Made by a program: the position numbers and the translations under genes
The notes under the pieces: generated by a model
What the model was told of the DNA's origin: nothing
Database searches by the model: none
Seen by the model: only the letters and a program-made list of their open reading frames with translations
Shown: positions 1 to 8,418 of the stretch, piece by piece
Layout: each line of letters begins with the position of its first letter
Numbering within the stretch: position 1 is the first letter of the stretch
Virus record (IMG/VR): IMGVR_UViG_3300031658_000167
Span: 1-21,384 of that record
From: a virus
Reading direction: 5' to 3' (one strand)
Length of the DNA: 21,384 bases

Positions 1-49
1 CAGTACCATCTGGAGTTGTTAATGTATCTATCTTTAAAGTAGAAGCCAT
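1..49 (-). CDS. Tail fibre-type protein, N-terminal fragment (runs off window)
   Basis: Only the first 16 codons lie in the window. The reading begins MASTLKIDTLTTPDG, an opening seen in many phage tail-fibre or virion structural proteins, especially in marine phage genomes. A GAGG ribosome-binding site sits five bases before the ATG. It follows the 171-aa fibre gene by a few bases in the same direction, so it continues the fibre cassette. The function is inferred from the N-terminus and neighbours only. Confidence 0.6.
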   Translation of the reverse strand, partial: MASTLKIDTLTTPDGT

Positions 50-58
50 ATTATCCTC

Positions 59-574
59 TTAAACTATAGTCCAAGTTGAACCGCTTGTAACGGTCACGGT
101 AATTCCGCTATTAATTGTTACTGGGCCAGCAGTCATTCCGTTCTCAGATCCTAAGAAAGTGATGTTAGCAGCAATGACCTTCGCATTTGTACGTATGATT
201 GCATCTGCACCAAGGCTTGGGCCACCCGCAGTTCCCCAAGTGTTATCACCTTTAAGAGCTAATGATGAAGTAGGTGTTCCAGTTGCACTAAGCTGAGCAA
301 TGCCAACAGTACCAGTACCGGGAGCACCAATTGAAAGAGTAAGTCCAGTGTAAATAATTTGTATTTCAATAGGGGATGCTACAGCAGTAGTAAAAGTTAA
401 TTGATTACCTGCTATTGTGAAGTCAGTGGCATTCCGTTGTACTACTCCGTCTAGTGTTAACACTACTCCATGAGTAGTTGTGTCATGCGTTAGCGTATAT
501 AGAGTAGCGCCTGTACCGGTAATGTGATCCGAGACTGCATCACCTGAATTTATTCCTCTTCCTATGTAGGCCAT
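59..574 (-). CDS. Short tail-fibre / virion structural protein with MAYxG head domain
   Basis: 171 aa. Residues 1-80 form a beta-rich head with the pattern MAY-I-G, then a LTLDGVVQ-type strand, then DFTIAGNQLTFTTA. The same architecture opens the neighbouring 464-aa protein (MAYVG, LFIDNVRQ, SYTAVGTALTTS), so the two are paralogous at the N-terminus and probably dock to the same tail component. The C-terminus (GPVTINSGITVTVTSGSTWTIV-like) matches a tip common to short fibre proteins of marine phages. A GAGG ribosome-binding site precedes the ATG by seven bases. Role inferred: a virion protein at the tail or fibre tip. No enzymatic motif is visible. Confidence 0.7.
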   Translation of the reverse strand: MAYIGRGINSGDAVSDHITGTGATLYTLTHDTTTHGVVLTLDGVVQRNATDFTIAGNQLTFTTAVASPIEIQIIYTGLTLSIGAPGTGTVGIAQLSATGTPTSSLALKGDNTWGTAGGPSLGADAIIRTNAKVIAANITFLGSENGMTAGPVTINSGITVTVTSGSTWTIV

Positions 575-584
575 TTGTTATCCT

Positions 585-1979
585 CTATGCTTGAAATTGG
601 TATCTTATTATTACTACACCGGAACCGCCAGCCGTTGCTACGCCACTAACGCCATACGCTGCTCCTGCACCGCCACCTGTATTTACTGTTCCTGCTACCG
701 CAGAAGTAGTACTTGCATAATTTCCTCCGGCTCCACCCCCGCCATTACCGCCTACTGCTCCAGCAACAGAACTGGATGCGCCACCACCTCCACCAGATCG
801 AAAGATTGCTGAGCCTGTTATACTTGAACTTACTCCTACCCCGCCCACTCCACCAGAAAATCCAGAAGTATTTCCACCAACAGCACCCGCACCGCCACCG
901 CCTGCACCACCATCTTGTGACAAAACATTAGCACCACCATTATTGCCCTGACTTGGCGAAGTCGAGGGAGTATTTCCTGCTCCACCGGCTGAGTCATAAT
1001 GTCCACCACCCCCCCCTGATCCACCTGCAAGGCCAGTTTGAGTACCACTTAACCCACCGGCTGCGCCACCACCTCCTCCAGCAGATGTAACAGTACTGAA
1101 AACTGAATTACTACCATTTGCACCATCACTCGAATTACTTCCTGTAGACCCACCTGCACCACCTGCTCCTACTGTTACTGTAAGTCCAGTGTCCGACACA
1201 GTAAAACTGGTTGCTGTTCTATACCCTCCAGCACCTCCACCACCACCTCCACCGCCTTGTGCTGGGCCACTGCCACCGCCACCAGCGATAACTAAATACT
1301 CCACTATACTTCCAGATGCAACACTTCCAACAGTGGGAGTAAAAATTCCTGATGAAGTAAAGGTGTGAGCCTTATAACTGCCATCAGTAGTTATTACCCC
1401 GCCAGTAGCACTTAGATAAGATGGGAGATTCCCCACGCCTTCACCTATATTAGTCCAAATATTAGCTCCGGCAGTTGCATCAGTTAGCGAGAACATCTCA
1501 CCTGATGTCGTATTCAAATATACTGTACCAACTCCACCAGAAGGGTTTGTTGATACTGTAGGATCAGAGCTAGACTTTGTTATTTCGTCAGGCAAGTTAG
1601 TAAGACTAGCCCCTGATATTGCTGGAAGTGCGCCTGTTAATTTACTAGCTGCTAGTCCACTTATGTGGCTGTCATCAACAGAACCAGCTACTAGGTGACT
1701 TGAATCTACACTTCCAGCGGAAGGTGATACAGTCTCTACTGTCTTACCAATAAATAGGCAGTACATAGTACTCGGACTACTAATTGTACTAGTTGTTAAT
1801 GCTGTGCCAACAGCCGTATAGCTGGTGGGATCCTGACGCACATTATCAATAAAGAGTGCGATATCAATGCTGTTTGAAACAGATGTCGATAAAACGAAAC
1901 TGGTTCCTGTCGGACTACTGAAGGTCTGTTGAGTCAGTGAACTATACTTATCTGCTGGAATGTTGCCTACATAGGCCAT
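585..1979 (-). CDS. Glycine-rich tail fibre / receptor-binding adhesin
   Basis: 464 aa. Residues 1-85 are the MAYVG head domain shared with the 171-aa neighbour. Residues 86-130 are fibre-like (SVDSSHLVAGSVDDSHISG). Residues 131-185 carry a GTVYLNTTSGEMFSLTDA-type segment often found in phage fibres. From about residue 229 (EYLVIAGGGGSG) to 455 the chain is dominated by glycine runs up to eight long, ending VVIIRYQF. This is the glycine-rich domain of phage adhesins; in the Salmonella phage S16 adhesin such glycine-rich motifs pack as polyglycine-II helices and carry receptor specificity. I infer a host-recognition fibre. The AGGAG site lies five bases from the ATG. The C-rich plus-strand complement is repetitive, so the region is a likely recombination and length-variation hotspot. 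Confidence 0.8.
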   Translation of the reverse strand: MAYVGNIPADKYSSLTQQTFSSPTGTSFVLSTSVSNSIDIALFIDNVRQDPTSYTAVGTALTTSTISSPSTMYCLFIGKTVETVSPSAGSVDSSHLVAGSVDDSHISGLAASKLTGALPAISGASLTNLPDEITKSSSDPTVSTNPSGGVGTVYLNTTSGEMFSLTDATAGANIWTNIGEGVGNLPSYLSATGGVITTDGSYKAHTFTSSGIFTPTVGSVASGSIVEYLVIAGGGGSGPAQGGGGGGGGAGGYRTATSFTVSDTGLTVTVGAGGAGGSTGSNSSDGANGSNSVFSTVTSAGGGGGAAGGLSGTQTGLAGGSGGGGGHYDSAGGAGNTPSTSPSQGNNGGANVLSQDGGAGGGGAGAVGGNTSGFSGGVGGVGVSSSITGSAIFRSGGGGGASSSVAGAVGGNGGGGAGGNYASTTSAVAGTVNTGGGAGAAYGVSGVATAGGSGVVIIRYQFQA

Positions 1980-1987
1980 ATTATCTC

Positions 1988-2314
1988 CTAGACGCTGATT
2001 GCATCAATGCGTGAAATTACGGTATCCAATGAAACCGCTGTGTCTGATACAACCGTTAGCGCATCACCACTTTGCATGATGATCTTAGATCCGCCATCAA
2101 TAAGTTCTAATGCCGATCCGACTGGGATCGGTGCCGATTTTATAAGATAAAAATTAGCTGCGCCATTTACGATATAAACGTCTACATTAATAGAAGAGGC
2201 TGATACATTCGCACACCTAATTCCTACTACTGTGTCATCAGAGTCACTAGTAAAGACGGTGACTGGAGATGTCCCAGTTACTCTGTCGAGATGTCTCTCA
2301 AAATCCTGTGCCAT
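1988..2314 (-). CDS. Small beta-rich virion structural protein (fibre-associated)
   Basis: 108 aa, beginning MAQDFERHLDRVTGTSPVTVFTS. The sequence is alternating hydrophobic with many V, I, S and T and a regular strand pattern (VGIRC, INVDVYIVN, ANFYLIKSAPIPVGSALELI), consistent with a single beta-sandwich. A basic N-terminal helix of about 12 residues precedes it. Proteins of this size and composition recur in fibre cassettes of marine phages as adaptor or virion proteins. It sits between the 401-aa fibre and the glycine-rich adhesin, with a strong AGGAG site seven bases from the ATG. No catalytic motif is seen. The precise position in the virion is unknown. Confidence 0.6.
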   Translation of the reverse strand: MAQDFERHLDRVTGTSPVTVFTSDSDDTVVGIRCANVSASSINVDVYIVNGAANFYLIKSAPIPVGSALELIDGGSKIIMQSGDALTVVSDTAVSLDTVISRIDAISV

Positions 2315-2326
2315 TTATTGCTCCTT

Positions 2327-3532
2327 TTATAATGCGACAGACATCGCAATAGCGAAGCCGTTAGTAGCACCAGTTGGTGCTTGGAATGTGGGCGAAGACC
2401 CTGCTCCCAAACTAGTTAATACGTGCCCTGAAGAACCTTTAGATACTGGAATGTTACTTAAGTCTACATCTGAGTCAGCCATTGTAACAGTACGAGTAGT
2501 ACTAGTAGCTACACCGCTGACTTGGAAGGCTAACTCTTTAGTGTTATCCCCATCATCTTGGATCCTGAATACATCGTCTTGTACGTCAGTTACTGCTCCT
2601 GATACAAGTCCAGTTATTTGTGTCTGGATGTTTGAGGTAGCACCGTTTAGGTAACTAAACTCTGTATTACTTATGCTTCCATCATGTATCTTAGTGGCAT
2701 CAATAGCAGCACTAGCATTAATATCTGCATTGAGAATAGTTCCATCAAGAATATTAGTAGAGGTAACACCACCTGTCGAAATATCTCCAGTAAGAATTGT
2801 TGCATCCAGTATCTTACCAGTAGTTATAGCCCCGTCAGCAATGTCCCCCACGAGGATAGTACCGTCAAGTATGTTAGTAGATGTAACACCACCTGTTGAT
2901 ATATCACCAGTAAGAATTGTTCCGTCCAGTATCTTACCAGTAGTGATAGCCCCGTCAGCAATGTCATCAACGAGAATAGTACCGTCTAGTATCTCAGTTG
3001 TAGTCACAGCTCCTGCAGCTATAGATATAACACCAGCAGAACTAATGGTAGCATCACCAGAAGCAGCCACATTGGTAAATACCGTACCTGTTCCTATTAA
3101 TAGATGAGCACTAGTTGTAGCCAATGCGTCATCAATAAAGCTAACCTTTGGTGCAGTCACAGCATCATCAATGATGTCAGCTGTATCAACGGCAAGTGAG
3201 GAAATGGTTAGTACACCAGTATTAGATAGCGTCCCATCACCAGACATGATTACGTTGCTGAAGGTCGTTCCGTTACCAACCATGATGTGCGTGTCGGTAG
3301 CAACTATAGAGTCATCAATGAAATCAATCTTTGGTGCGGTCACATTATCATCAAGTATGCGAACTGTCGTTACCCAATCATTAGCTTCAATCGTGTCAAG
3401 TCTGCCATCATTCGTGTTGGCTCCACTTAGTAACTGGTCAAGCTCCGCATCAACCTTGGTAGCACTAATAGCTACTGGAGGTGTGGCATCTCTGTCAGTT
3501 TCAAAATCATGTATTCTAGTTAACGTTGCCAT
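2327..3532 (-). CDS. Tail fibre protein with internal repeats
   Basis: 401 aa. Residues 1-60 (MATLTRIHDFETDRDATPPV...) look like a head or attachment domain. Residues 61-181 hold two tandem units of about 61 residues, each starting with a DDxVTAPK motif (61-68 and 122-129) and containing a GNGTTFSNV or GTGTVFTNV core. Residues 181-265 hold more than four 20-residue repeats of the type ILDGTILxxDIxxGxxT, probably a beta-helical or trimeric shaft. The C-terminal part has DDGDNTKELAFQVSGV and TTRTVTMADSD, a segment widespread in phage tail fibres. An AGGGG site lies upstream of the ATG. I infer a trimeric fibre shaft. Confidence 0.8.
   Translation of the reverse strand: MATLTRIHDFETDRDATPPVAISATKVDAELDQLLSGANTNDGRLDTIEANDWVTTVRILDDNVTAPKIDFIDDSIVATDTHIMVGNGTTFSNVIMSGDGTLSNTGVLTISSLAVDTADIIDDAVTAPKVSFIDDALATTSAHLLIGTGTVFTNVAASGDATISSAGVISIAAGAVTTTEILDGTILVDDIADGAITTGKILDGTILTGDISTGGVTSTNILDGTILVGDIADGAITTGKILDATILTGDISTGGVTSTNILDGTILNADINASAAIDATKIHDGSISNTEFSYLNGATSNIQTQITGLVSGAVTDVQDDVFRIQDDGDNTKELAFQVSGVATSTTRTVTMADSDVDLSNIPVSKGSSGHVLTSLGAGSSPTFQAPTGATNGFAIAMSVAL
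2753..2992 (-). repeat. 120-bp tandem DNA repeat encoding fibre shaft repeats
   Basis: Two consecutive 120-bp units are visible by eye. For example, the plus-strand string GTAACACCACCTGT recurs exactly 120 bases later, and GCCCCGTCAGCAATGTC also recurs. Each unit codes for two 20-residue shaft repeats. Similarity at DNA level, not only protein level, points to recent duplication or gene conversion. Such repeats allow the fibre to lengthen or shorten by unequal recombination. Confidence 0.85.
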
Positions 3533-3540
3533 ATATCCCC

Positions 3541-5880
3541 TTAGTCATTAGCTCTGAATCCAGCGTTCGCATACTTCACACCATAGAATGCAATACTGAG
3601 ATCTGTTTTATGTGTTGCTGAGAATGAAAACTTAATTGCCCTGCCCATGCCTATCATTGGTATCAGCACCTTGTTAACGTCTGGGAAGTCCCAGTAGCCA
3701 GAATCCCATTCAGTCGTATCCCACTGACTAAATGTTGATTGTAGATAGAATGTTTTGTATGATGTAAGATCAAAATCAAAGTAGACATCTAGGTTAAACA
3801 ATCCAGCAGCACCACTACCTTTAAATTGAAAGTACTTAAACATTTTCTTTATACTGATGTTATCAAACCATAGCCATGGTGTGTCCCACTGCCATGCTAC
3901 ACCAAAGCTATTGTTCCCATCAGCGAATACATCAACATCACTTGAGTCAGTGTATTCACGGTAGACTCTCCCATAATTACCAGCACTAAAGATTTGGTCA
4001 TCAGGTGTTCTAATGGATTGATATATAGTTATGTCTCTATCTTCCATCCATGCTTTGATTTCGTAATCGTATATATATCTTCTCTCTATAGACGGGATGT
4101 TTATCCAAAACTCATTCTCTGACTTATGGTTAACAACGTTGATTTCATCTTGGTTAGCTACAGCTTTCAATAAAGGATTAATTCTGTCACGTATGTTGTC
4201 CGATAACTTTCTAGTCTTAAGCCCTTGAACTATCAGCTCACTCTTCATTGAGTTAAGCCCACCAGTTTCTACGATGTAATTATCAAGTCCAACCTCATCC
4301 ATCGCCCTGTGTGACATTGCCCCTGTATTAAATATTGTTTTATCAATAGCTATGTCTGCAAATACAGCAGGGACTGTGTACGTAACAATATGATTCTTAA
4401 GAGCAATAATAAGTTCATTCGTCTGGCCAAGACGATTAATACCAGTAATGGTATCACCTCTAGCCAGAACAGCAGCCAAATCTATATCAACGTAGTCCGA
4501 AGCCCCACTCCAATCATCTTCATCATCTACTGCACTACCTACAAATTGAGTCTTCCTGTTTAATATGCCAGCCATCCACACGCGGTTGTTCAATGCAAAC
4601 ACATACTTGGCAAGAGGAGGACTGTCTAATAGATCAATCGTATAGTATCCTGTATGAGATGCCGGAGGTGCAGCTCCATCATTCAAAGCTCCTGTTGCTT
4701 CTTGGTGGGCAACACCAATTGTTATTGGTGATACATTCTGTAACAATAAGGTACCTGATGTTTCACTGTAGTAAACGTTATACCCAGTAGCACCACGTAT
4801 TGCCACAGGAGAGGTAACACTAAGAACGTTATTCAACGCTACAAGTTGGCTACTCTCTGTGCTAGCTATTGATTCTCCACCAGCTGTTACATAAGTAACA
4901 GTTACATAATAAGTTCTTGCAGCCTTAGTACCAGCAGCTACAGTTCCAAGTGTTGGGGCTACTGGCCTAGGGGTGTAACCATACTTAAACGCAACATCAG
5001 TCCCGTTAGTAAGGATCATTTTATTCCTGAACATAGCCCAGTTAAGAGGCTTGTCAGCAGTAAGTCCTGTCTTAAGAACTACATCAAATGCTCCAGTTGC
5101 TGGTGTATACTTTAATAACCTTGTGTCAAACTGTCCTAGTATTTCATATGTACCGGGAAAGTCACCCTCGTACACGCCAACCATGTCGCATTTAGGCCCA
5201 GCCTTAAACAAATCAAATATTAAATCCTGTGTTAAGTCTGCAGCCCAACCTGAATCTTTAGTGTTAGTTCTAAATGTATTGTACGTAGCGTGTGCTGGTG
5301 CTGATGCATCACTACCAATGTCAATATAGTTGCTAGCGTTACCACCGTTGTATTCAAAGAACACTGTGTATGTGCCAGCAGTAGAAGTCTGTGGTTCCTC
5401 GAACGTAAACTCAGTCATAACATATGAAGTTGTCAGGTCAGCTGGATCTAGGATGAGTGACTCTTTTAATACAGACCCAGTTGGTAATCCATTAGTGCCT
5501 ACCGTTCCAGTTCCTAACCAAATATGCGCTACCATCCCACCTGTTGGTGCTCCCACTTTCTTTAGGTAAAACTGTACAGCTTGAACGTCCTGACCAGCGA
5601 GTGTAATAGCAAAGCCAACCTGTTCGTTGTTGCCATTATACATACTGATATCAGCATCTCTATTCACTATGGTTAGAGTGTCAATGCTATTACCAGCAGC
5701 GTGTTTAGCTGCTGTACTATTAAGGAACGTTCTACCTCTACGTTTACTAACCTCACCGTTCTGTGCTACACGTGAGTTCTGTAACTCAGTAGCAAAGTCA
5801 GCGGAGATGTTACCCTCACCAACAGCAATATCAAATAAGCCTTTATTGTTAGACTCAAATATTTTTTGTCGCAAGGCCAT
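3541..5880 (-). CDS. Tail hub / stabilisation protein (P22 gp10-like or T7 nozzle-like)
   Basis: 779 aa, beginning MALRQKIFESNNKGLFDIAVGE. It contains the RRGRTFLNS segment near residue 50, typical of podovirus tail proteins that open with 'NGEVSKRRG'. A fibronectin/Ig-like stretch follows at roughly residues 310-400 (TYYVTVTYVTAGGESIAS, ATGYNVYYSE). A long beta-rich domain comes next, with NRVWMAGILNRKTQFVGS and W-rich strands (WQWDTPWLWF, WDTTEWDSGYWDF). Size, position directly after the adaptor, and strand pattern fit the propeller-like tail nozzle or stabilisation protein of short-tailed phages, which closes the tail channel and carries fibres. Its ATG overlaps the stop of the adaptor gene (TAATG), so translation is coupled. 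Family assignment is from architecture and context; no search was run. Confidence 0.72.
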   Translation of the reverse strand: MALRQKIFESNNKGLFDIAVGEGNISADFATELQNSRVAQNGEVSKRRGRTFLNSTAAKHAAGNSIDTLTIVNRDADISMYNGNNEQVGFAITLAGQDVQAVQFYLKKVGAPTGGMVAHIWLGTGTVGTNGLPTGSVLKESLILDPADLTTSYVMTEFTFEEPQTSTAGTYTVFFEYNGGNASNYIDIGSDASAPAHATYNTFRTNTKDSGWAADLTQDLIFDLFKAGPKCDMVGVYEGDFPGTYEILGQFDTRLLKYTPATGAFDVVLKTGLTADKPLNWAMFRNKMILTNGTDVAFKYGYTPRPVAPTLGTVAAGTKAARTYYVTVTYVTAGGESIASTESSQLVALNNVLSVTSPVAIRGATGYNVYYSETSGTLLLQNVSPITIGVAHQEATGALNDGAAPPASHTGYYTIDLLDSPPLAKYVFALNNRVWMAGILNRKTQFVGSAVDDEDDWSGASDYVDIDLAAVLARGDTITGINRLGQTNELIIALKNHIVTYTVPAVFADIAIDKTIFNTGAMSHRAMDEVGLDNYIVETGGLNSMKSELIVQGLKTRKLSDNIRDRINPLLKAVANQDEINVVNHKSENEFWINIPSIERRYIYDYEIKAWMEDRDITIYQSIRTPDDQIFSAGNYGRVYREYTDSSDVDVFADGNNSFGVAWQWDTPWLWFDNISIKKMFKYFQFKGSGAAGLFNLDVYFDFDLTSYKTFYLQSTFSQWDTTEWDSGYWDFPDVNKVLIPMIGMGRAIKFSFSATHKTDLSIAFYGVKYANAGFRAND

Positions 5881-6563
5881 TAATAGGTTCCTTGAATAGT
5901 GTCAGTCAAGTTATAGTTCTTGCGAGTCAAAGGAGTAAACCTTACTGAACCGCGATTTCTAGCTTGTACTTTCTTTAACAAGTTGTTAGCAAGAGCCATC
6001 TCTCTGTCACGCTTAGCAAAGTCCTGATCGTATTCAGCATACTTACCCTTCACCATGTGACGTATGATTACTTCTTGGTGAGGTGTAGTGTCTGAGTCCG
6101 ATACTAAGTCTGATAGTTCTTGTTGATACCAGTAAGTAAGAAGTAATCCGTTCTGAGCCAATGCTGGAGTTGGAGTAACTTTAATCTGAGATACCTGAGT
6201 GGCATTACTCCCCCATGGAGTCCATAGCCTTGGCAATCCAGTGTTACCCTTAATGATTTCCTCTTGAAAGATCTGATTCGTTCTTGCTTTAGATACAAAC
6301 AAGTCTTCCGAATCTATGTAGAACCTTTCACCTATGATGTTGTTCACATCAACGTTTGTTTCTAATGCATACTGTTCTGTACTAGTAACTAATGTAACAG
6401 TAGCTGTATTTTTTAGAATGTTGAAGCGACCAAGAATGTTTATTTCCTGTATAGCTTCATTGATGTAATCAAGGATACGATTCTTCGCATCATTGACAAG
6501 GCTAGAGTTCGAGTCTAACCCTAGATCTCTTAGTATTGGGTTTCTTATGGTTGCGAGAGACAC
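5880..6563 (-). CDS. Head-tail adaptor / tail accessory protein (gp4-like)
   Basis: 227 aa. The N-terminus is helical (IRNPILRDLGL, NRILDYINEAIQEINILGRFNIL), followed by a beta-rich middle (TATVTLVTSTEQYAL) with a LPRLWTPWG loop, then a C-terminal helical part (HMVKGKYAEYDQDFAKRDREMALANNLLKK). This matches the layout of podovirus adaptor proteins that form a dodecameric ring under the portal. It lies immediately upstream of the tail hub gene with a one-base overlap. The start is GTG, chosen because AGGAGG lies five bases upstream; this overlaps the end of the glycosyltransferase gene by 19 bases. Confidence 0.75.
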   Translation of the reverse strand: MSLATIRNPILRDLGLDSNSSLVNDAKNRILDYINEAIQEINILGRFNILKNTATVTLVTSTEQYALETNVDVNNIIGERFYIDSEDLFVSKARTNQIFQEEIIKGNTGLPRLWTPWGSNATQVSQIKVTPTPALAQNGLLLTYWYQQELSDLVSDSDTTPHQEVIIRHMVKGKYAEYDQDFAKRDREMALANNLLKKVQARNRGSVRFTPLTRKNYNLTDTIQGTY

Positions 6564-7714
6564 GGTTCCTCCTGATGGTTCATTACTTTCTTTAATGCGT
6601 CTGCCCAGAGTTCTGCTCTTTCCACCGCATCAAAGTTTTCAACAATATAATTACGTGCTTGCTTACCAATCCTTCTACGTAATGCAGGGTTATCTATCAG
6701 TCTCTGTATCATCGCTTCGCATTCCTTATTATTGTTGTATAGGAATCCGTTTACTCCTTGTACTATTACCTTAGAGTAAGGTGGTATGTTCCGCACCACA
6801 CATGGGATTTCTAATGCTGAATACTCCACCCACTTGATAGCACTCTTACACGTATTGAACAAGTCATCCTTAAGTGGTATTACGGCTATGTCGTTATTCA
6901 ATAAAGCTTGCTTGTATGGATGAGCTAGTGTCGGCACCCACGAATGAAACTCATATTGTTTTTTTGGTATGTTTTTAAATATACCGGAAAACTCTTGCCC
7001 GCAAATTTGTAGCTTTAGGTCTTTGTTCTTCTTCACTAAACTCTCAAACACAGGCTTAATCTCTACCAAATCTTGGTAGTGAGAACACCCGCCATGCCAT
7101 GTGAGTCTGATAGTTGCATCCTTCTCAATTCTAACTGGCTTCCACACAGACAAGTCAATACAGTTTGGTAATACAATGACGTTCTTGTTGAACTGACTAT
7201 AATACTCTGCAAGCTCAGGAGTAGTAACAGTAACCGCATCTGCAATTTTGAGGCACTCTTTAGCTGCTTCAGTCTTTTTAATATTTCTAGTAATATCAAA
7301 GCTATTCTCCCCGTCCTTCCACACTACAATTTTTTCACCATCCATAACATAAGAAATATTTTCTATGCCCATGTCTTGATAATGCGGAGACAATGGGTTT
7401 AACGAAAATATATTATCATCATGGTCAATGATAATTTTCTTAGGCGGGTTATGAGCTTTCAACACTTTTATCAAGTCTAACATCTTCAAGCTAGCAGCCC
7501 GTGGTAGAATTGCTACATCACAGTCTTCAAGCAACTGGTACAATTCGCTGTTCTTACATCCAACCCCACCTAACGCAGCATCAATACCAAATTTCCCACT
7601 AACAGCTGCAATAGGCTGCCTAATCCTATAGAAGCCACATGCCCCATCATCCCTTACTACACCACAAACTTTAATATCATCTTCTTCGTTAAAGCCAATT
7701 GGTTTATCTATCAT
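6545..7714 (-). CDS. Glycosyltransferase, GT-B fold (GT4-like)
   Basis: 389 aa. The N-terminal Rossmann-like half includes CGVVRDDGACGFYRIRQP, DCDVAILPR (65-72) and a KIIIDHDDNIF segment (93-103). The linker NVIVLPNCIDLSVWKP (178-193) is the classic GT4 'pN-GvD...F' hinge. The C-terminal half has IRLTWHGGCSHYQDL (202-216), LQICG, then a nucleotide-sugar binding region at 278-307 (IPLKDDLFNTCKSAIKWVEY and EIPCVV), with E298 in the usual acidic position. The last helix (ENFDAVERAELWADAL) is also typical. It should move a sugar from a nucleotide donor; acceptor and sugar are unknown. It sits inside the virion gene block next to a second glycosyltransferase, so the acceptor may be a virion protein or host surface glycan. 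The ribosome-binding site is weak. Confidence 0.85.
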   Translation of the reverse strand: MIDKPIGFNEEDDIKVCGVVRDDGACGFYRIRQPIAAVSGKFGIDAALGGVGCKNSELYQLLEDCDVAILPRAASLKMLDLIKVLKAHNPPKKIIIDHDDNIFSLNPLSPHYQDMGIENISYVMDGEKIVVWKDGENSFDITRNIKKTEAAKECLKIADAVTVTTPELAEYYSQFNKNVIVLPNCIDLSVWKPVRIEKDATIRLTWHGGCSHYQDLVEIKPVFESLVKKNKDLKLQICGQEFSGIFKNIPKKQYEFHSWVPTLAHPYKQALLNNDIAVIPLKDDLFNTCKSAIKWVEYSALEIPCVVRNIPPYSKVIVQGVNGFLYNNNKECEAMIQRLIDNPALRRRIGKQARNYIVENFDAVERAELWADALKKVMNHQEEPCLSQP

Positions 7715-7723
7715 TGCCTAGTT

Positions 7724-8404
7724 CTATTTTGTACCGCCAACGCTCTGTATCGCAGTGACAGCCTGCTCCCCCATATGATGCCTAGTATAATTGTTCTTCA
7801 CATCCATTATTTCTTTAAGAAACTCGAAGTATCCATCACGCCCTTCGTCTTCATCTTTCTCTCCAAACTTGCGAATGAACCGTTGATAGACATGGTTCTT
7901 TACTACCATGCAGCTACCACCAATTTCTCCATACTCAGGCTGGTTGTCAGTGTCCTCTCCAAAGTAGTTCCACTTATCTTTACCGCAAGGTGTGTACTGC
8001 ATTTTAAATAAGACTATATCTTCATCACGATCCTTAAGCTTCTTAACGAAGTCATGGTCTATAATCTTATCGTCATCATCTAAGAGAAGAACGTACTCAC
8101 CCTTAACCAAATGCCTGTGGCTATAGAACAATCTATTTGCTTTAAGTAATCCAATACCATTTTCAGTCTGGTCATGTATAATTACCTGATCCCAGTCTCC
8201 ATCAGTTTGATTCTTAATGGAATACTGATTGATCCCCAACTGCTCGTTTCTTTTCCAAGTACGAGTTACTATTGTTAGGTAACCCGCTTCCGGCTGATCC
8301 CACGTGTTGCCATTAACGTGATTTGCAAACGACAATTTCATTGGAGGGGTGTCAGTCGTTTCTCCCTCACGTCTCATGTAATTATCTGTTGTTAACAAGA
8401 ACAC
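7724..8404 (-). CDS. Glycosyltransferase family 2-like (GT-A fold)
   Basis: 226 aa. The core begins LTIVTRTWKRNEQL (43-56), the GT2 N-terminal strand and loop. WDQVIIHDQTENGIG follows, then KGEYVLLLDDDDKII (101-115), whose acidic run at 109-112 supplies the DxD-type metal and nucleotide-sugar site. EYGEIGGSCMVVKN (about 157-170) resembles the acceptor-side loop of small GT2 enzymes. The enzyme is shorter than typical GT2 proteins but appears complete. The start is uncertain: the longest reading uses GTG directly after GAGAG; in-frame ATGs lie at codons 10 and 22. It ends 10 bases before the second glycosyltransferase, so the two probably act in one pathway. Confidence 0.75.
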   Translation of the reverse strand: MFLLTTDNYMRREGETTDTPPMKLSFANHVNGNTWDQPEAGYLTIVTRTWKRNEQLGINQYSIKNQTDGDWDQVIIHDQTENGIGLLKANRLFYSHRHLVKGEYVLLLDDDDKIIDHDFVKKLKDRDEDIVLFKMQYTPCGKDKWNYFGEDTDNQPEYGEIGGSCMVVKNHVYQRFIRKFGEKDEDEGRDGYFEFLKEIMDVKNNYTRHHMGEQAVTAIQSVGGTK

Positions 8405-8418
8405 CTCTCAGATATTGT

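Noticed and set aside
591-1048. Additional ORFs on both strands inside the glycine-rich adhesin
   Set aside because: They are shadows of a repetitive glycine-coding region; Cys/His/Tyr-rich or low-complexity translations without ribosome-binding sites.
2753-2992. CRISPR array
   Set aside because: Regular repetition is within a coding frame with a 120-bp period and no unique spacers.
2673-3107. Plus-strand 144-codon frame opposite the 401-aa fibre gene
   Set aside because: Its repetitive Pro/Val/Ser content mirrors the fibre repeats read on the wrong strand; there is no upstream ribosome-binding site.
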